From: Butyrivibrio sp. NC2002
GTDB lineage: Bacteria; Bacillota; Clostridia; Lachnospirales; Lachnospiraceae
Assembly (NCBI RefSeq): GCF_000702265.1
Contig: NZ_KL370881.1
Coordinates: 270,789 to 334,788, forward strand
DNA length: 64,000 nucleotides
Reading direction: 5' to 3'
Of this stretch, positions 10,519 through 19,553 are shown piece after piece; the stretch's first letter is position 1, and every line of letters starts with the position of its first letter. The notes beneath the pieces are model-generated. The model was not told where the DNA came from, made no database searches, and saw nothing but the letters and a program-made list of their open reading frames with translations. A program made the position numbers and the translations under genes.

Positions 10519-12141
10519 ATGGCAAAGTATATTTTTGTAACCGGGGGAGTTGTATCAGGTCTTGGAAAGGGAATAACAGCGGCTTCGCTTGGAAGACTGC
10601 TTAAGGCAAGAGGATATAAGGTGGCTGCGCAAAAGCTTGATCCTTATATAAATGTTGATCCCGGAACCATGAGTCCCTATCAGCACGGAGAAGTATATGT
10701 CACTGAGGATGGAGCTGAGACTGACCTTGACCTTGGTCATTACGAGAGATTTATCGATGAAAATCTTACAAAGTTCTCGAATCTTACATCCGGAAAAGTG
10801 TACTGGAATGTCCTTAATAAGGAGAGAAGAGGAGAATACCTTGGATCAACAGTTCAGGTTATCCCTCACATCACCAATGAGATAAAGGGATTTATCTACA
10901 GGGCAGGAAAAGAGACTGATGCAGATATCGTAATAACCGAAATCGGCGGAACAATCGGTGACATCGAATCACAGCCCTTCCTTGAGGCAGTAAGACAGGT
11001 ATCACTTGAAGTCGGAAAGGAAAACAGCCTCTTTATCCATGTGACACTTGTTCCGTATCTTCACGGAAGCGGAGAATATAAGTCAAAGCCCACACAGCAT
11101 TCCGTCAAAGAGCTTCAGGGAATGGGAATTAAGCCAGATATCATCGTTCTTAGATGTAATGAACACCTTGATGGAGATATCTTTAAGAAAATATCAATGT
11201 TCTGCAATGTTAAGGAAGACTGCGTTGTTGAAAACAGAAATTTGGAGAGCCTCTATGAAGCACCGCTTATGCTTGAAGAAGGCGGTCTTTCCGGAGTTGT
11301 ATGCAGAGAGCTGGGACTTGAGGCAGGAGAACCTGACCTTGCCGAGTGGACAAAGCTTGTAGAAAGTATCAAGCACCGCGAAAAGAATGTAACAATAGGA
11401 CTTGTAGGAAAATATGTAAAGCTTCATGATGCATATTTGTCTGTTGCAGAAGCTCTTGCACACGCAGGCTTTTATCACAATGCTCATGTCGATATCAAGT
11501 GGATCGATTCTGAGGATCTGGTAGAAAGTAATTATAAGGAAAAGCTTAACGGACTGGACGGAATAATCGTTCCCGGAGGATTTGGAGACAGAGGCATTGA
11601 AGGAATGATCCTTGCGGCCAGATATGCAAGGCAAGAAAAGATCCCGTATTTTGGAATATGCCTTGGAATGCAGATTGCTGTTATCGAGTTTGCAAGGAAT
11701 GTCGCCGGAATCACAGATGCATGCTCAGGAGAGTTCCATGATGCATCAGATCACAAGGTAATAGATTTTATGCCGGGACAGTCAGAGGATGTTGATAAGG
11801 GAGGCACGCTTCGTCTTGGAGCATATCCCTGCCACATCGTACCGGGAACACTTATGGAAAAATGCTACAAGGAAAGTGATATCAGCGAAAGACACCGCCA
11901 CAGATATGAGTTCAACAATGAGTACAGGCAGACACTTACTGATGCCGGTCTTGTTATTTCAGGTATGTCTCCCGATGAGAGACTTGTTGAAACAGTCGAA
12001 GTAAAAGATCATCCTTTTTACATCGGTGTTCAGTACCATCCTGAATTTAAATCAAGACCTAACAGACCGCATCCCATTTTTAGAGAGTTTATTGGAGCTT
12101 CACTGAACCTGGGGGACGGGGTTTGTGGACCACTTTTTTGA
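10519..12141 (+). CDS. pyrG: CTP synthase, with a repeat-derived C-terminus
   Basis: Aminates UTP to CTP using ATP and glutamine. The start at 10519 is chosen because [18 protein letters not shown] is the usual N-terminus and GGAG lies 6 bases before it; the ATG at 10507 would add four residues. The N-terminal synthase domain has [11 protein letters not shown] and [14 protein letters not shown]. The C-terminal class I glutaminase has Cys381 (FGICLGMQ) and the His507/Glu509 pair (QYHPEF). The final residues after about FREFIGASL do not look like a normal PyrG tail: they are encoded by a 32-bp repeat (12106-12137) that also supplies the region of the stop codon. The enzyme should still work because the active site is intact. 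Confidence 0.95.
   Translation: MAKYIFVTGGVVSGLGKGITAASLGRLLKARGYKVAAQKLDPYINVDPGTMSPYQHGEVYVTEDGAETDLDLGHYERFIDENLTKFSNLTSGKVYWNVLNKERRGEYLGSTVQVIPHITNEIKGFIYRAGKETDADIVITEIGGTIGDIESQPFLEAVRQVSLEVGKENSLFIHVTLVPYLHGSGEYKSKPTQHSVKELQGMGIKPDIIVLRCNEHLDGDIFKKISMFCNVKEDCVVENRNLESLYEAPLMLEEGGLSGVVCRELGLEAGEPDLAEWTKLVESIKHREKNVTIGLVGKYVKLHDAYLSVAEALAHAGFYHNAHVDIKWIDSEDLVESNYKEKLNGLDGIIVPGGFGDRGIEGMILAARYARQEKIPYFGICLGMQIAVIEFARNVAGITDACSGEFHDASDHKVIDFMPGQSEDVDKGGTLRLGAYPCHIVPGTLMEKCYKESDISERHRHRYEFNNEYRQTLTDAGLVISGMSPDERLVETVEVKDHPFYIGVQYHPEFKSRPNRPHPIFREFIGASLNLGDGVCGPLF
12106..12137. repeat. 32-bp GC-rich repeat, copy 1
   Basis: Identical base for base with 13065-13096. It lies inside the end of the pyrG frame and begins AACCTGGGGGACGGGG. 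It is far more G-rich than its surroundings and resembles the intergenic REP-like repeats of this kind of genome. Confidence 0.9.
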
Positions 12142-12175
12142 AAACAAAACACCGTGCCTGATTGATAGAAGTTGC

Positions 12176-12204
12176 TTGCAATTCCATTGTATAAAATGTA
12201 TAAT
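12176..12204 (+). promoter_or_regulatory. Promoter of the nitroreductase gene
   Basis: TTGCAA (12176-12181), a 17-bp spacer and a perfect TATAAT (12199-12204) lie 32 bp before the ATG at 12236. This is a strong vegetative-type promoter, so the gene is independent of pyrG. Confidence 0.75.
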
Positions 12205-12235
12205 ACACTAAATTGGAAATGCGAGGTAATGAGAA

Positions 12236-13054
12236 ATGAGCAATTTTTTAGATTTAGCAAAGACCAGAAGAAGTGTAAGAACATTTGACGGAAATATGCC
12301 GGATAAGCAGATACTTGATGAACTTAAGGAATATGCGGAAAATGCAGGTAACCCATTCGGGGCAAAGATCAGGTTTGTGTTCCTTGATGCAGATGAAAAC
12401 AAGCTTTCAAGCCCGGTGCTTTCAGGCGAAAAATGCTATGTGAGTGCTGTAACAAAAAAGCAGGATCGCGTAGATGAGGCATATGGATACAGCTTTGAAA
12501 AATTACTGATGAAGGCACATGAACTTGGCCTTGGCACTGTAATAATCGGTGGTACAATGCCCAGAGAAAAGTTTGAGAGCGCTTCAAATCTTACAGAAGG
12601 TGAGTTTATGCCCTGTGTAAGTCCTTTGGGAGTTTCCGCTAAGAAAATGTCCGTCAAGGAGTCACTTATGCGAAAGGGCGTAAAGGCAGATACTAGAATG
12701 AAGTTTGAGGATCTGTTTTTTGTTGGCGATTTTGATAATTCCTTAGATGAACAAAGCGCAAAAGACAAAGATCTGTACAATGCACTTGAAGCTGTACGAC
12801 TTGCACCATCAGCAGTTAACAAGCAGCCCTGGAGAATAGTTATAGATGGCAATAAGGTGCATTTTTATGAAAAGCACGACAAAGGATTTCTGACACCTGA
12901 TTATGACCTTCAAAAAATAGATATCGGAATTGCCATGTTCCACTTTGAAGCTCAGATGAATTCAGAAGGTAAGAATCTTGAATTGTTTACAGATGCACCT
13001 GCTATAGCAGCTCCCAATCAGGTGGATTATATTGCTACGTATGTAATTGAATGA
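12236..13054 (+). CDS. Nitroreductase-family protein
   Basis: A likely FMN-dependent NAD(P)H oxidoreductase of the nitroreductase fold, 272 residues. The N-terminal LAKTRRSVRTFDGN is the typical FMN phosphate-binding start, and GLGTVIIGGT and the later RLAPSAVNKQPWRIV are typical FMN-site segments. The length and the apparent doubling of the motif fit the group annotated as putative TM nitroreductase. Substrate unknown. It has its own promoter and is enclosed by two identical 32-bp repeats, suggesting it arrived as a cassette at the end of pyrG. Confidence 0.85.
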   Translation: MSNFLDLAKTRRSVRTFDGNMPDKQILDELKEYAENAGNPFGAKIRFVFLDADENKLSSPVLSGEKCYVSAVTKKQDRVDEAYGYSFEKLLMKAHELGLGTVIIGGTMPREKFESASNLTEGEFMPCVSPLGVSAKKMSVKESLMRKGVKADTRMKFEDLFFVGDFDNSLDEQSAKDKDLYNALEAVRLAPSAVNKQPWRIVIDGNKVHFYEKHDKGFLTPDYDLQKIDIGIAMFHFEAQMNSEGKNLELFTDAPAIAAPNQVDYIATYVIE

Positions 13055-13098
13055 CCCTGGGGGGAACCTGGGGGACGGGGTTTGTGGACCACTTTTAA
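13053..13098. repeat. GC-rich repeat block with 32-bp repeat copy 2
   Basis: Contains CCCTGGGGGG (13054-13063) followed by the second perfect copy of the 32-bp repeat (13065-13096). Directly after it, bases 13093-13109 match 12077-12093 of pyrG at 16 of 17 positions and would encode a PyrG-like LREFI segment. Confidence 0.85.
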
Positions 13099-13122
13099 GA
13101 GAGTTTATTTGTCAGATACATA

Positions 13123-13166
13123 GGGCGGTAAAAGTCTGAAATATTCGATTTTTACTGCCCTTTTTT
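13123..13166 (+). terminator. Intrinsic terminator
   Basis: GGGCGGTAAAA pairs with TTTTACTGCCC (one mismatch) around a loop and is followed by TTTTTT. It ends transcription from the nitroreductase gene. The rest of 13167-13440 shows no gene; a TATAAT at 13230-13235 has no good -35. Confidence 0.8.
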
Positions 13167-13440
13167 ATTGGAGAGGAAATTTCTCCGAAATTCCTATTCA
13201 ATAAAAACGCTCGCGACTCTTTGTTATGATATAATTTTTTAGAAAAATGGTTACGACCAAGAGGGCACTTTTAGATAATAAAACGTGCCAAAACATTTTG
13301 TATTACTATCATTGGAGTTCCTTTTGGCAAACAGTTCTTTAAGATTGCCAGGCTTTCTTTATTCCCGTTTGGAGCTAGAATTATACATGTTTGATAAAAG
13401 ATCGATGGTTATTTGATCAAATAAAAGTTGGGGTGAAAAA

Positions 13441-15903
13441 ATGAAAAACATAAGTATTGATGAGAAATGGACATTCAGGAATGGTTTTGTAGATTCGCTT
13501 GGGGCTTTGGAAGAAGATCCCGGAACAGAAGTAAATCTTCCTCATGACGGAATGATCGGAACACAGGTGAAACCTGATGCACCGGCAAAATCTGACAGCG
13601 GATATTTTGTCGGAGGTCTTACAAATTACACTAAATATGTAATGATTCCCAAGGAATGGGAAAAAGAGTGCGTTGGCCTTAAATTCGATGGCATCATGAT
13701 GAATGCTACTATAGACGTTAATGGTTGCAAGGTAGGAAGCCAGCACTATGGCTATGCGCCTTTTTATGTTGACCTCACAAACTATGTTACCTTTGGAGTA
13801 GAAAACAGAATTACAATAAACTGCAATACCAGTATGCATGTGAATTCACGCTGGTATACAGGCAGCGGCTTATACAGAGGAGCAATGCTCTGTCATGGTC
13901 CAAAAGTGCATGTTGTAAATGACGGCATTTTTGTGCGCACTAAGGAAGTGGCCGGCGGATATGCATTTCTAGAGACCGAAGTGGAAGTAGAAAACAGCAC
14001 TCTTGAGAACAGGCTTGCTGAAATAGAGCTTGCTATTTTCAAAGACGGAGAAGAAAAGCCGGATAGTGTTACAAAGAAGAAAATATATATTGGCTCTGGC
14101 AAATCAGAAGTTGCAAGGATTGCAATGAATGTGAAAGAGCCTCTTTTGTGGGACGCAGAGAATCCTAATCTTTACAAGGTTAAGGCTACTGTGAAAAATC
14201 TTGGAGTTTATCGCACACATTTTATTGCAGAAGAAAATGCAGATATAGATGAGGCAGAGACTTTATTTGGAATAAGAACAATTACAGCAGATGTTGTACG
14301 CGGTCTAAGGATAAATACAAAAACAGTGAAGTTAAAGGGAGGCTGCCTGCACCACGATAACGGACTTTTGGGCGCTGTTTCTCTCTATGAAGCAGAGAAA
14401 AGGAAAGTAAGAAAGCTTAAAGAAGAAGGCTTTAATGCTATAAGAACAGCTCATAATCCGCCGTCATCAGCTTTAATAGAAGCTTGTGACAGACTTGGAA
14501 TGTATGTTTTTGATGAAGCTTTTGATGCATGGGGAATTGCAAAGCGCTCAGGAGATTACAGTCAGTTTTTTGAAAGTGACTGGGAGAAGGATCTTACTTC
14601 ATTCATCAAAAGAGACAGAAATCACCCCTGCGTAGTTATCTGGTCTACAGGAAATGAAATTCCGGAAAGGGGAGGCCTTGATAACGGCTATCGCCTCGCA
14701 ACACAGCTTGCGGAAAAGATCAGGGAGCTTGACGGAACAAGACCTGTAAGTAACGGTATCTGCTCTCTTTGGGCCGGGCTTGATGATGATCTTATGAAGA
14801 ATCACAGTCAGAATCAGAATACATCCGAGGGTCTTATCGATACAACCTGGGAAAAGGCAACAGAACCTTTTACAAACGGTCTTGATGTAGTCGGCTACAA
14901 CTATATGGAAGAAATATATGAGAGAGACCATGAGATGTTCCCTGAAAGAGTTATCCTTGGCTCTGAGAATTTTCCCAAGGAGATAGGTTTCAGATGGCCA
15001 ATGGTGGAAAGACTTCCCTATGTCATAGGAGATTTTACATGGACTGCATGGGATTATCTAGGCGAAGCCGGTATCGGAAAAGCAGTTTACGTGGATGCGG
15101 ACGACGATGTCGTAAAAACAAACGGCTGGGCACTTATGCCACCTTCCGGATCCCCGTACCCTTGGAGATGCGCTAATGATGCTGACTTTGACATTACAGG
15201 AAATATGATGCCTCAGGGTGCATACAGAAGTGTGGTATGGGGAAGCAAAAAGACACATATTTTCTCAATGCATCCGGAAACCTTTGGTAAGACAGAAGTT
15301 ATGACAATGTGGGGATTCCCTGCACTTTTTGAAAGCTGGAACTACTCAGGATGGGAAGATAAAAATATTAGACTTGTTGTTTTCTCTAATGCAGAGGAGG
15401 TGGAGCTATTTGTAAATGGTGAATCAGCAGGAAGAAAACCTGTTTCTAAAGAGCGCCCTATGCCGAACTCTGTATTTTTCGATACAGTTTATAAGTCCGG
15501 AAAAGTAGAAGCTGTTAGCTATAGCGAGGGAAAAGAGATAAGCAGGGCAGTCCTTCTTACAACAGGAGAGCCGGCAAATATAAGACTTGTTCCTGAAAAG
15601 AAAGAGATGGCATCTTCCGGTCACGACCTTATATATGTTGGAATTAAGATCACAGATAAGGATGGAAACGTAGTCCCTGATGCAGAAATTGAGCTTAATG
15701 CTGAAGTTACGGGTAGCGCAGTGCTTGCGGGATTTGGCTCCGCTAATCCCATAACAGAGGACAATTACACGGATTGTGAGACTATTAGCTTTAAGGGCCG
15801 CGCTATGGCAATCCTCAGATCAGGCTATGAAAAGGGAACAGTCTCAATTAAGGTCACAGCCAAGGAAATTGGCAGTGCAGAGGAGTCTTTTGAAGTCATA
15901 TAA
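13441..15903 (+). CDS. Glycoside hydrolase family 2 enzyme (beta-galactosidase-like)
   Basis: A retaining exo-glycosidase, 820 residues. In order: a jelly-roll sugar-binding domain (about 20-180, with NLPHDGM and SRWYTGSGLYR), an immunoglobulin-like domain, a TIM barrel (about 290-590) and C-terminal Ig-like domains with SNAEEVELFVNG. Predicted acid/base is Glu406 in WSTGNE and the nucleophile is Glu509 in LGSENFP. The barrel opening GGCLHHDNG and NAIRTAHNPPS are typical GH2 substrate-site motifs. No signal peptide, so it should act inside the cell on imported oligosaccharides. GH2 specificity cannot be fixed from sequence; beta-galactosidase is the commonest. No sugar transporter is adjacent. 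Confidence 0.9.
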   Translation: MKNISIDEKWTFRNGFVDSLGALEEDPGTEVNLPHDGMIGTQVKPDAPAKSDSGYFVGGLTNYTKYVMIPKEWEKECVGLKFDGIMMNATIDVNGCKVGSQHYGYAPFYVDLTNYVTFGVENRITINCNTSMHVNSRWYTGSGLYRGAMLCHGPKVHVVNDGIFVRTKEVAGGYAFLETEVEVENSTLENRLAEIELAIFKDGEEKPDSVTKKKIYIGSGKSEVARIAMNVKEPLLWDAENPNLYKVKATVKNLGVYRTHFIAEENADIDEAETLFGIRTITADVVRGLRINTKTVKLKGGCLHHDNGLLGAVSLYEAEKRKVRKLKEEGFNAIRTAHNPPSSALIEACDRLGMYVFDEAFDAWGIAKRSGDYSQFFESDWEKDLTSFIKRDRNHPCVVIWSTGNEIPERGGLDNGYRLATQLAEKIRELDGTRPVSNGICSLWAGLDDDLMKNHSQNQNTSEGLIDTTWEKATEPFTNGLDVVGYNYMEEIYERDHEMFPERVILGSENFPKEIGFRWPMVERLPYVIGDFTWTAWDYLGEAGIGKAVYVDADDDVVKTNGWALMPPSGSPYPWRCANDADFDITGNMMPQGAYRSVVWGSKKTHIFSMHPETFGKTEVMTMWGFPALFESWNYSGWEDKNIRLVVFSNAEEVELFVNGESAGRKPVSKERPMPNSVFFDTVYKSGKVEAVSYSEGKEISRAVLLTTGEPANIRLVPEKKEMASSGHDLIYVGIKITDKDGNVVPDAEIELNAEVTGSAVLAGFGSANPITEDNYTDCETISFKGRAMAILRSGYEKGTVSIKVTAKEIGSAEESFEVI

Positions 15904-16095
15904 AAATTATTGATGAATTAAATCTTATAATCTTAGAGCATGAAGCATCTGTAATAAGGAGTAAAGCGAGAGAGGAAGGCGGCTATGAAGTCTACATTCA
16001 AATGTAGCTATGAAAAAGCATATTATTTCTTGCGGACCTTTTCCTCATTTGCATTAAAAACAAACATCGTCAAATAAAAAAATAATTTAACATCC

Positions 16096-16124
16096 TCCCA
16101 CAACCCCCCAGGGGGCTTGTGGGA
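16096..16124. repeat. GC-rich palindromic repeat
   Basis: A 29-base palindrome: TCCCACAA plus a C-run pairs with a G-run plus TTGTGGGA, one mismatch. It shares the 18-base core AACCCCCCAGGGGGCTTG with the reverse complement of 23684-23698 and surroundings. REP-like. The rest of 15904-16189 holds only a short weak hairpin near 15993-16010. Confidence 0.8.
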
Positions 16125-16146
16125 CTATCTTTGCAATGATATTCTT

Positions 16147-16178
16147 TCCATTGTGCGAGTTAATATGAGCACAATGGA
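16147..16178. promoter_or_regulatory. Inverted repeat overlapping the importer's ribosome site
   Basis: Perfect 10-bp arms (TCCATTGTGC and GCACAATGGA) are separated by 12 bp. The right arm runs into the GGAGGG ribosome site at 16176-16181, 9 bases before the ATG. It could be a repressor operator (for example metal-responsive) or an RNA hairpin that hides the ribosome site. Confidence 0.6.
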
Positions 16179-16189
16179 GGGAAAAAATT

Positions 16190-17815
16190 ATGAAGAAAAA
16201 ACTTTTAGCAGCACTTCTTGCTGCAACCATGACTTTATCAATGGTTGCTTGTGGTTCGGGTGCAAAAACTCAGGAAACAGAAACAGAGATAACAGAAACA
16301 GAGACAACAGAAACAGAGACAACAGACGAAACACAGACTGCAACATCTGATGATCAGACAAGTGACGAAGATCAATCTGTAACTACAGGTGAAAAAATAC
16401 TTCACACTGCAGCATCTTTTGCTTATCCAAGCCTTGATGTACATAAAGAGTACTATGGATGGTATACATCAATTTATGGTGTTTCAGAGGCATTATTTAA
16501 GCTCGATGAAAATATGAGCGCAGTTCCTTGCCTCGCTAAGGATGCAGTTGCTGATGGCAGCACATGGACAATTACTCTTAATGATGGTGTTCAGTTCTCA
16601 AATGGAAATTCGCTGACTGCTGATATGGTAATCAGGAATCTTCAGCGTCTTGCAACCGAGAACAGCAGATTTGCATATCTTGGTGATTTTGAAATGAGTG
16701 CTACAGATGACAAGACAATCGTTATCGATACAAAGGAAGTATATCCTACTCTTAAGAACGATCTTGCAAGTCCTGAGTGCGGAATGATAGATCTTGATTC
16801 AACAACAGATTTTGACAATGCGCCTGTATGCACAGGCCCGTTTGTTGTAAAAGAGTTTATACCTGAGGGTGATGTAACAGTTGCAAAGAACGAAAACTAC
16901 TGGGGCGGTGATGTCAAGCTTGACGGCGCTGTATTCTACTACATGCAGGAGGATGATCCTAAGCTCCTTGCTATGCAAAGCGGAGAGATTGACTGCTACA
17001 ACAGTGTTTCATCTGCAGCTCTTGAGGTCTACAATCAGAGTCCTGACCTGTACGATGTAGTTTCAATCCCCGGTGCACGTCTCCAGTACTACATTCTCAA
17101 TGAGAATACTCTTGATGATTCTGTGAGAGAAGCGATCAACCTCACTGTTGATAAAGATAAGATCGCAGAGTATCTTTCAGGTACAGTATCCGCAGCAGTT
17201 GGACCATTCTCACCGTCAGCTGCTTATGGCAAGGTAAGTGTTCCCGCAGTAGATACAGACAAAGCGAAAGAACTTCTTGAGGCTGATGGTTACACACTTG
17301 GAGATGATGGTATATACGAAAAGGATGGCCAGAAGCTTAGTATCAGCATTGCATATTATGCTGCCAGATCTCTTGATACTCTTGCAATCCTGATCCAGGA
17401 ACAGCTTAAGGCTATTGGTGTTGATTCAACACTTAGAGTTGAGGAAGATCCTGATGCTACCTATATTGCCAACGCTGACTTTGACCTGGCTCTTTACTGC
17501 ATGATAGCTGATAAGTCAGGTGATCCTCTTTACTTCATTGATTCAACTCTTGCAGACGGAGCTTACTACAATGTAGGTGGATTTAAGAGTGATGAGTGCC
17601 AGAGCATGATCGAGGAATTAAGAACAGAGACAGATACTGCAAAAAGAGCAGATCTTGCAAATAAGATCGTTCAGATCGCTATAGATGATAATGCTTTTGG
17701 ATATGTTGGACTTTTCAATAACACAACAGTTCTTCGTAAAGGCGTCAGCGGATTTGCTGAGTATGTTCCTTTCGATTTTTATGGATTAGACGCAGAGACA
17801 GACATTAATGGCTAA
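16190..17815 (+). CDS. ABC importer substrate-binding lipoprotein (nickel/peptide family 5)
   Basis: The extracellular receptor of the importer encoded downstream, 541 residues, SBP_bac_5 family (NikA/DppA/OppA). The signal peptide ends in a lipobox before the Cys at about residue 21 (MVACGSG). A Thr/Glu linker encoded by three exact-phase 15-bp tandem repeats (16276-16320) follows. Family landmarks include DGVQFSNGNSLTADMV, GPFVVKEF and NENYWGG. A DUF4198-like protein at the end of the operon and the small size of the ATPases point to nickel or a metal complex over peptides, but this is inference. The stop overlaps the next gene by 8 bases. Confidence 0.9.
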   Translation: MKKKLLAALLAATMTLSMVACGSGAKTQETETEITETETTETETTDETQTATSDDQTSDEDQSVTTGEKILHTAASFAYPSLDVHKEYYGWYTSIYGVSEALFKLDENMSAVPCLAKDAVADGSTWTITLNDGVQFSNGNSLTADMVIRNLQRLATENSRFAYLGDFEMSATDDKTIVIDTKEVYPTLKNDLASPECGMIDLDSTTDFDNAPVCTGPFVVKEFIPEGDVTVAKNENYWGGDVKLDGAVFYYMQEDDPKLLAMQSGEIDCYNSVSSAALEVYNQSPDLYDVVSIPGARLQYYILNENTLDDSVREAINLTVDKDKIAEYLSGTVSAAVGPFSPSAAYGKVSVPAVDTDKAKELLEADGYTLGDDGIYEKDGQKLSISIAYYAARSLDTLAILIQEQLKAIGVDSTLRVEEDPDATYIANADFDLALYCMIADKSGDPLYFIDSTLADGAYYNVGGFKSDECQSMIEELRTETDTAKRADLANKIVQIAIDDNAFGYVGLFNNTTVLRKGVSGFAEYVPFDFYGLDAETDING

Positions 17816-18731
17816 ACAGATTATTAAAAGGATACTGGGACTTGTATTGATACTTTTTGTGCTGAGTTTTCTTGTGTTTGGCATAATGTATCTGGCACCC
17901 GGTGATCCTGCAGAAAAAAGGCTCACATCCCAAGGGGTGGTGGTTACAAAAGAAATACTGCAAGCGGAGCGGGAGAGGCTTGGCCTCCTCCGCCCCTTTA
18001 TCGTTAGGTATGCAGACTGGCTAAAGAATGTGCTTGTAGGAGATTTTGGTGTTTCCTTTAAGGACGATCTCCCTGTAGGACCAAAACTGATAAAAGGTCT
18101 TGAGAATACAAGCGGGCTGGCTCTGTGCAGCCTGTTTTTGGCGCTTCTTATCTCTTTTCCTATGGGGATATTGTCAGCGGTCAAAAAGGGGCAACCTGTA
18201 GATCATGTGGTCAGGCTTTTTTCGTTTATAGGTAATTCTCTTCCGAATTTCCTGATATCAGTACTGTTGATGTATCTGTTTTGTATTCAGATCAAGATAT
18301 TTCCGGTAATTGCTGACGGAAGCATCAAGGGACTCATGCTCCCGGCACTTTCACTGGCAATACCCATGGCGGGCAGGTTTACAAGACAGATAAGGAGCGA
18401 AATTATAGAGCAGCTTGGGGAAGAGTATGTTATGGGAATGAAGTCCAGAAAGGTCAAGGGTAGATATATTCTCATCAACAATGTTCTCAGAAACAGTCTT
18501 GGACATATACTTACGATAATTGGCCTTCAGATCGGAACACTGATGGGAGGCAGCGTTGTTATCGAGAACATATTCAGGTGGCCGGGCATTGGCAAACTTG
18601 TGATGGATTCCATTACAGCCAGAGACTACCCTGTGATAATGGGCTTCGTACTCATTATGGGAACAATCTATGTAGTTATAAATCTGATAGTAGATATCAG
18701 CTACAGATTTTTGGATCCGAGGTCTTTTTAA
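17808..18731 (+). CDS. ABC importer permease, DppB/NikB type
   Basis: First of two membrane subunits, 307 residues with about six hydrophobic helices. The start overlaps the receptor gene, so translation is coupled. The family loop that meets the ATPase is at about 235-265 (GGSVVIENIFRWPGIGKL). The N-terminal GLVLILFVLSFLVFG helix and LAPGDPAEK are typical of DppB/NikB. It ends one base before the next gene. Confidence 0.9.
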   Translation: MAKQIIKRILGLVLILFVLSFLVFGIMYLAPGDPAEKRLTSQGVVVTKEILQAERERLGLLRPFIVRYADWLKNVLVGDFGVSFKDDLPVGPKLIKGLENTSGLALCSLFLALLISFPMGILSAVKKGQPVDHVVRLFSFIGNSLPNFLISVLLMYLFCIQIKIFPVIADGSIKGLMLPALSLAIPMAGRFTRQIRSEIIEQLGEEYVMGMKSRKVKGRYILINNVLRNSLGHILTIIGLQIGTLMGGSVVIENIFRWPGIGKLVMDSITARDYPVIMGFVLIMGTIYVVINLIVDISYRFLDPRSF

Positions 18732-19550
18732 ATGAACCATAAACGGAAAAAGATAAACAGAATAAAAGTAACAATTTCTGCCGTAGTTGCACTTCTTTTG
18801 GTGCTTATTGCTCTTATGGCAAGTGTTATTGCACCAAATGATCCTTATGTAACAAATGCATCAGCCATAAGGTCAGCTCCCTCGGCAGAATTTTTGTTTG
18901 GAACAGATAACCTTGGAAGATGTGTGTTTTCCAGGGTTTTATATGGAGCAAGGACAACTATAGCGGCTACATTCATATTGGTAGCGGTTTCTTTTCTTCT
19001 TGGAAGTTTTGTTGGAATCCTTAGTGGTTATTATGGAGGGGTCCTCGATGAAATAACTATGAGAATAGCCGATATTATGCTTGCTTTTCCACAAATGGTA
19101 GTAGCCATTGCAGTTGCGGGTATTCTTGGAGGAGGACTTTCAAGTGCCATGATCGCGCTTGGGATAACTATGTGGACCGGTTTTGCCAGACTTGCAAGAA
19201 GCCATACTTTTGCAATAAAAAACTGCCCCTATGTGCAGGCAGCAAGACTTGCAGGAAAAAGTGGACCTGCAATAATGATGTCCCATATTCTTCCAAATAT
19301 AATTGCACCTCTTATCACTAACGCCCTTACGCAGATAGGGACAACAATGATAGGCATTTCCGGCCTGTCTTTTCTTGGGCTTGGAGTTGTGCCGCCTACT
19401 GCTGAATGGGGATCAATGATCAATGAGTCCAGGGCATATATACAGATAGCACCTTGGGCTGTGATGTATCCGGCAATTGCTACCATTGTCACCATAATTG
19501 TATTTAACTATCTTGGAGACTGTGTCATGGAATACAGGGATGAGGACTAA
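18732..19550 (+). CDS. ABC importer permease, DppC/NikC type
   Basis: Second membrane subunit, 272 residues. One N-terminal helix is followed by the FGTDNLGRCVFSRVLYGAR segment that marks DppC/NikC proteins, then five helices. The ATPase-contact loop is near QAARLAGKSGPAI. It follows the first permease gene with no gap and precedes the ATPase gene by 3 bases. Confidence 0.9.
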   Translation: MNHKRKKINRIKVTISAVVALLLVLIALMASVIAPNDPYVTNASAIRSAPSAEFLFGTDNLGRCVFSRVLYGARTTIAATFILVAVSFLLGSFVGILSGYYGGVLDEITMRIADIMLAFPQMVVAIAVAGILGGGLSSAMIALGITMWTGFARLARSHTFAIKNCPYVQAARLAGKSGPAIMMSHILPNIIAPLITNALTQIGTTMIGISGLSFLGLGVVPPTAEWGSMINESRAYIQIAPWAVMYPAIATIVTIIVFNYLGDCVMEYRDED

Positions 19551-19553
19551 AAT

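Noticed and set aside
11194..11634. 146-codon minus-strand frame inside pyrG
   Set aside because: It is fully antisense to a conserved enzyme, has no ribosome site and no protein-like motifs; a shadow of pyrG codon use.
13417..13839. 140-codon minus-strand frame over the GH2 gene start
   Set aside because: It overlaps the conserved N-terminal GH2 domain in antisense and lacks a ribosome site.
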